Positions 14,048 to 14,063 of a stretch of DNA of 14,063 bases are shown here, piece after piece. This DNA is from CAZHOV01 sp964534315 (lineage in GTDB: Bacteria > Bacteroidota > Bacteroidia > Chitinophagales > Saprospiraceae), in contig CAZHOV010000145.1 in assembly GCA_964534315.1 (NCBI GenBank), positions 1 through 14,063 on the forward strand, given 5' to 3'. The notes beneath the pieces were generated by a model. That model searched no databases. It was given only the letters and a program-made list of their open reading frames with translations, and was not told the origin of the DNA. The stretch's first letter is position 1; the number at the start of each line of letters is the position of its first letter. Position numbers and translations under genes: made by a program.

Positions 14048-14063
14048 ATTTTGGGAGGGCTGT

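Larger units (their letters stand above)
13742..14063. other. 322-bp gene-free right end with several dyads
   Basis: No coding region was found. From left to right it holds AGTTAT-type dyads near the start of the minus-strand gene (separate entry), then a unique A/T-rich stretch. Hairpin-forming sequences follow: 13916-13947 (AGGT-ATTCTTTTT with an imperfect complement ending in AAACCT), 13951-13962 with 13990-14001 (11 of 12 positions pair), and 14009-14028. The sequence continues past the window edge. Confidence 0.5.

Noticed and set aside
1..14063. tRNA, rRNA, insertion sequence or phage genes
   Set aside because: No transposase, integrase, terminal inverted-repeat pair around a gene, or tRNA-like arm pattern was seen on either strand.

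Overview
The window looks like chromosomal DNA from a member of the Bacteroidota, most plausibly Saprospiraceae-like (inference). Four things point there. Promoter-like sequences fit the Bacteroidota pattern (a -33 TTTG-like element, about 19-20 bases, then TAnnTTTG) ahead of adk, the M36 protease, prs, rplY and rpsU. Most starts have no Shine-Dalgarno sequence. The secreted protease ends in a type IX secretion (T9SS) sorting domain. The housekeeping genes are a short adenylate kinase, a CTC-type L25 and a 65-residue bS21.

Layout. Left edge (1-60): a 17-bp tandem repeat that runs off the window and abuts the adk promoter. 116-1842 (+): adk then obg, separated by a 149-bp spacer holding an 18-bp perfect inverted repeat and three 8-bp repeats that touch the obg start codon. 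1991-3337 (-): a soluble protein of unknown function, downstream of a CvpA-family membrane protein. 3627-7211 (+): a large secreted M36 (fungalysin) metalloprotease with a propeptide, PA, DUF11-like, MAM-like and T9SS domains, closed by a clear intrinsic terminator. 7537-9163 (+): prs (PRPP synthase) behind a structured leader, then rplY (bL25). 9365-9661 (+): a small ABM-fold monooxygenase-like protein. 9982-11583 (+): a 68-residue orphan protein and a KamA/lysine-2,3-aminomutase-like radical SAM gene that is split by one extra G in a G6 run. 11743-13290 (+): rpsU (bS21) and a class I/II aminotransferase. 13292-13741 (-): a membrane-anchored coiled-coil protein, convergent with the aminotransferase. 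The last 322 bases hold no gene but several dyads.

How the genes fit together. Most are core functions: nucleotide balance (adk, prs), ribosome assembly and translation (obg, rplY, rpsU), amino-acid metabolism (aminotransferase). The accessory parts are the protease, the ABM protein, and the small-protein/KamA pair. No mobile element, CRISPR array, tRNA, rRNA or defence system was recognised. The points most worth a second look are the KamA frameshift, the small cysteine-containing protein beside it, the 17-bp repeat overlapping the adk promoter, the structured adk-obg spacer, the prs leader hairpin with its U-tract, and the dyad-rich right end.
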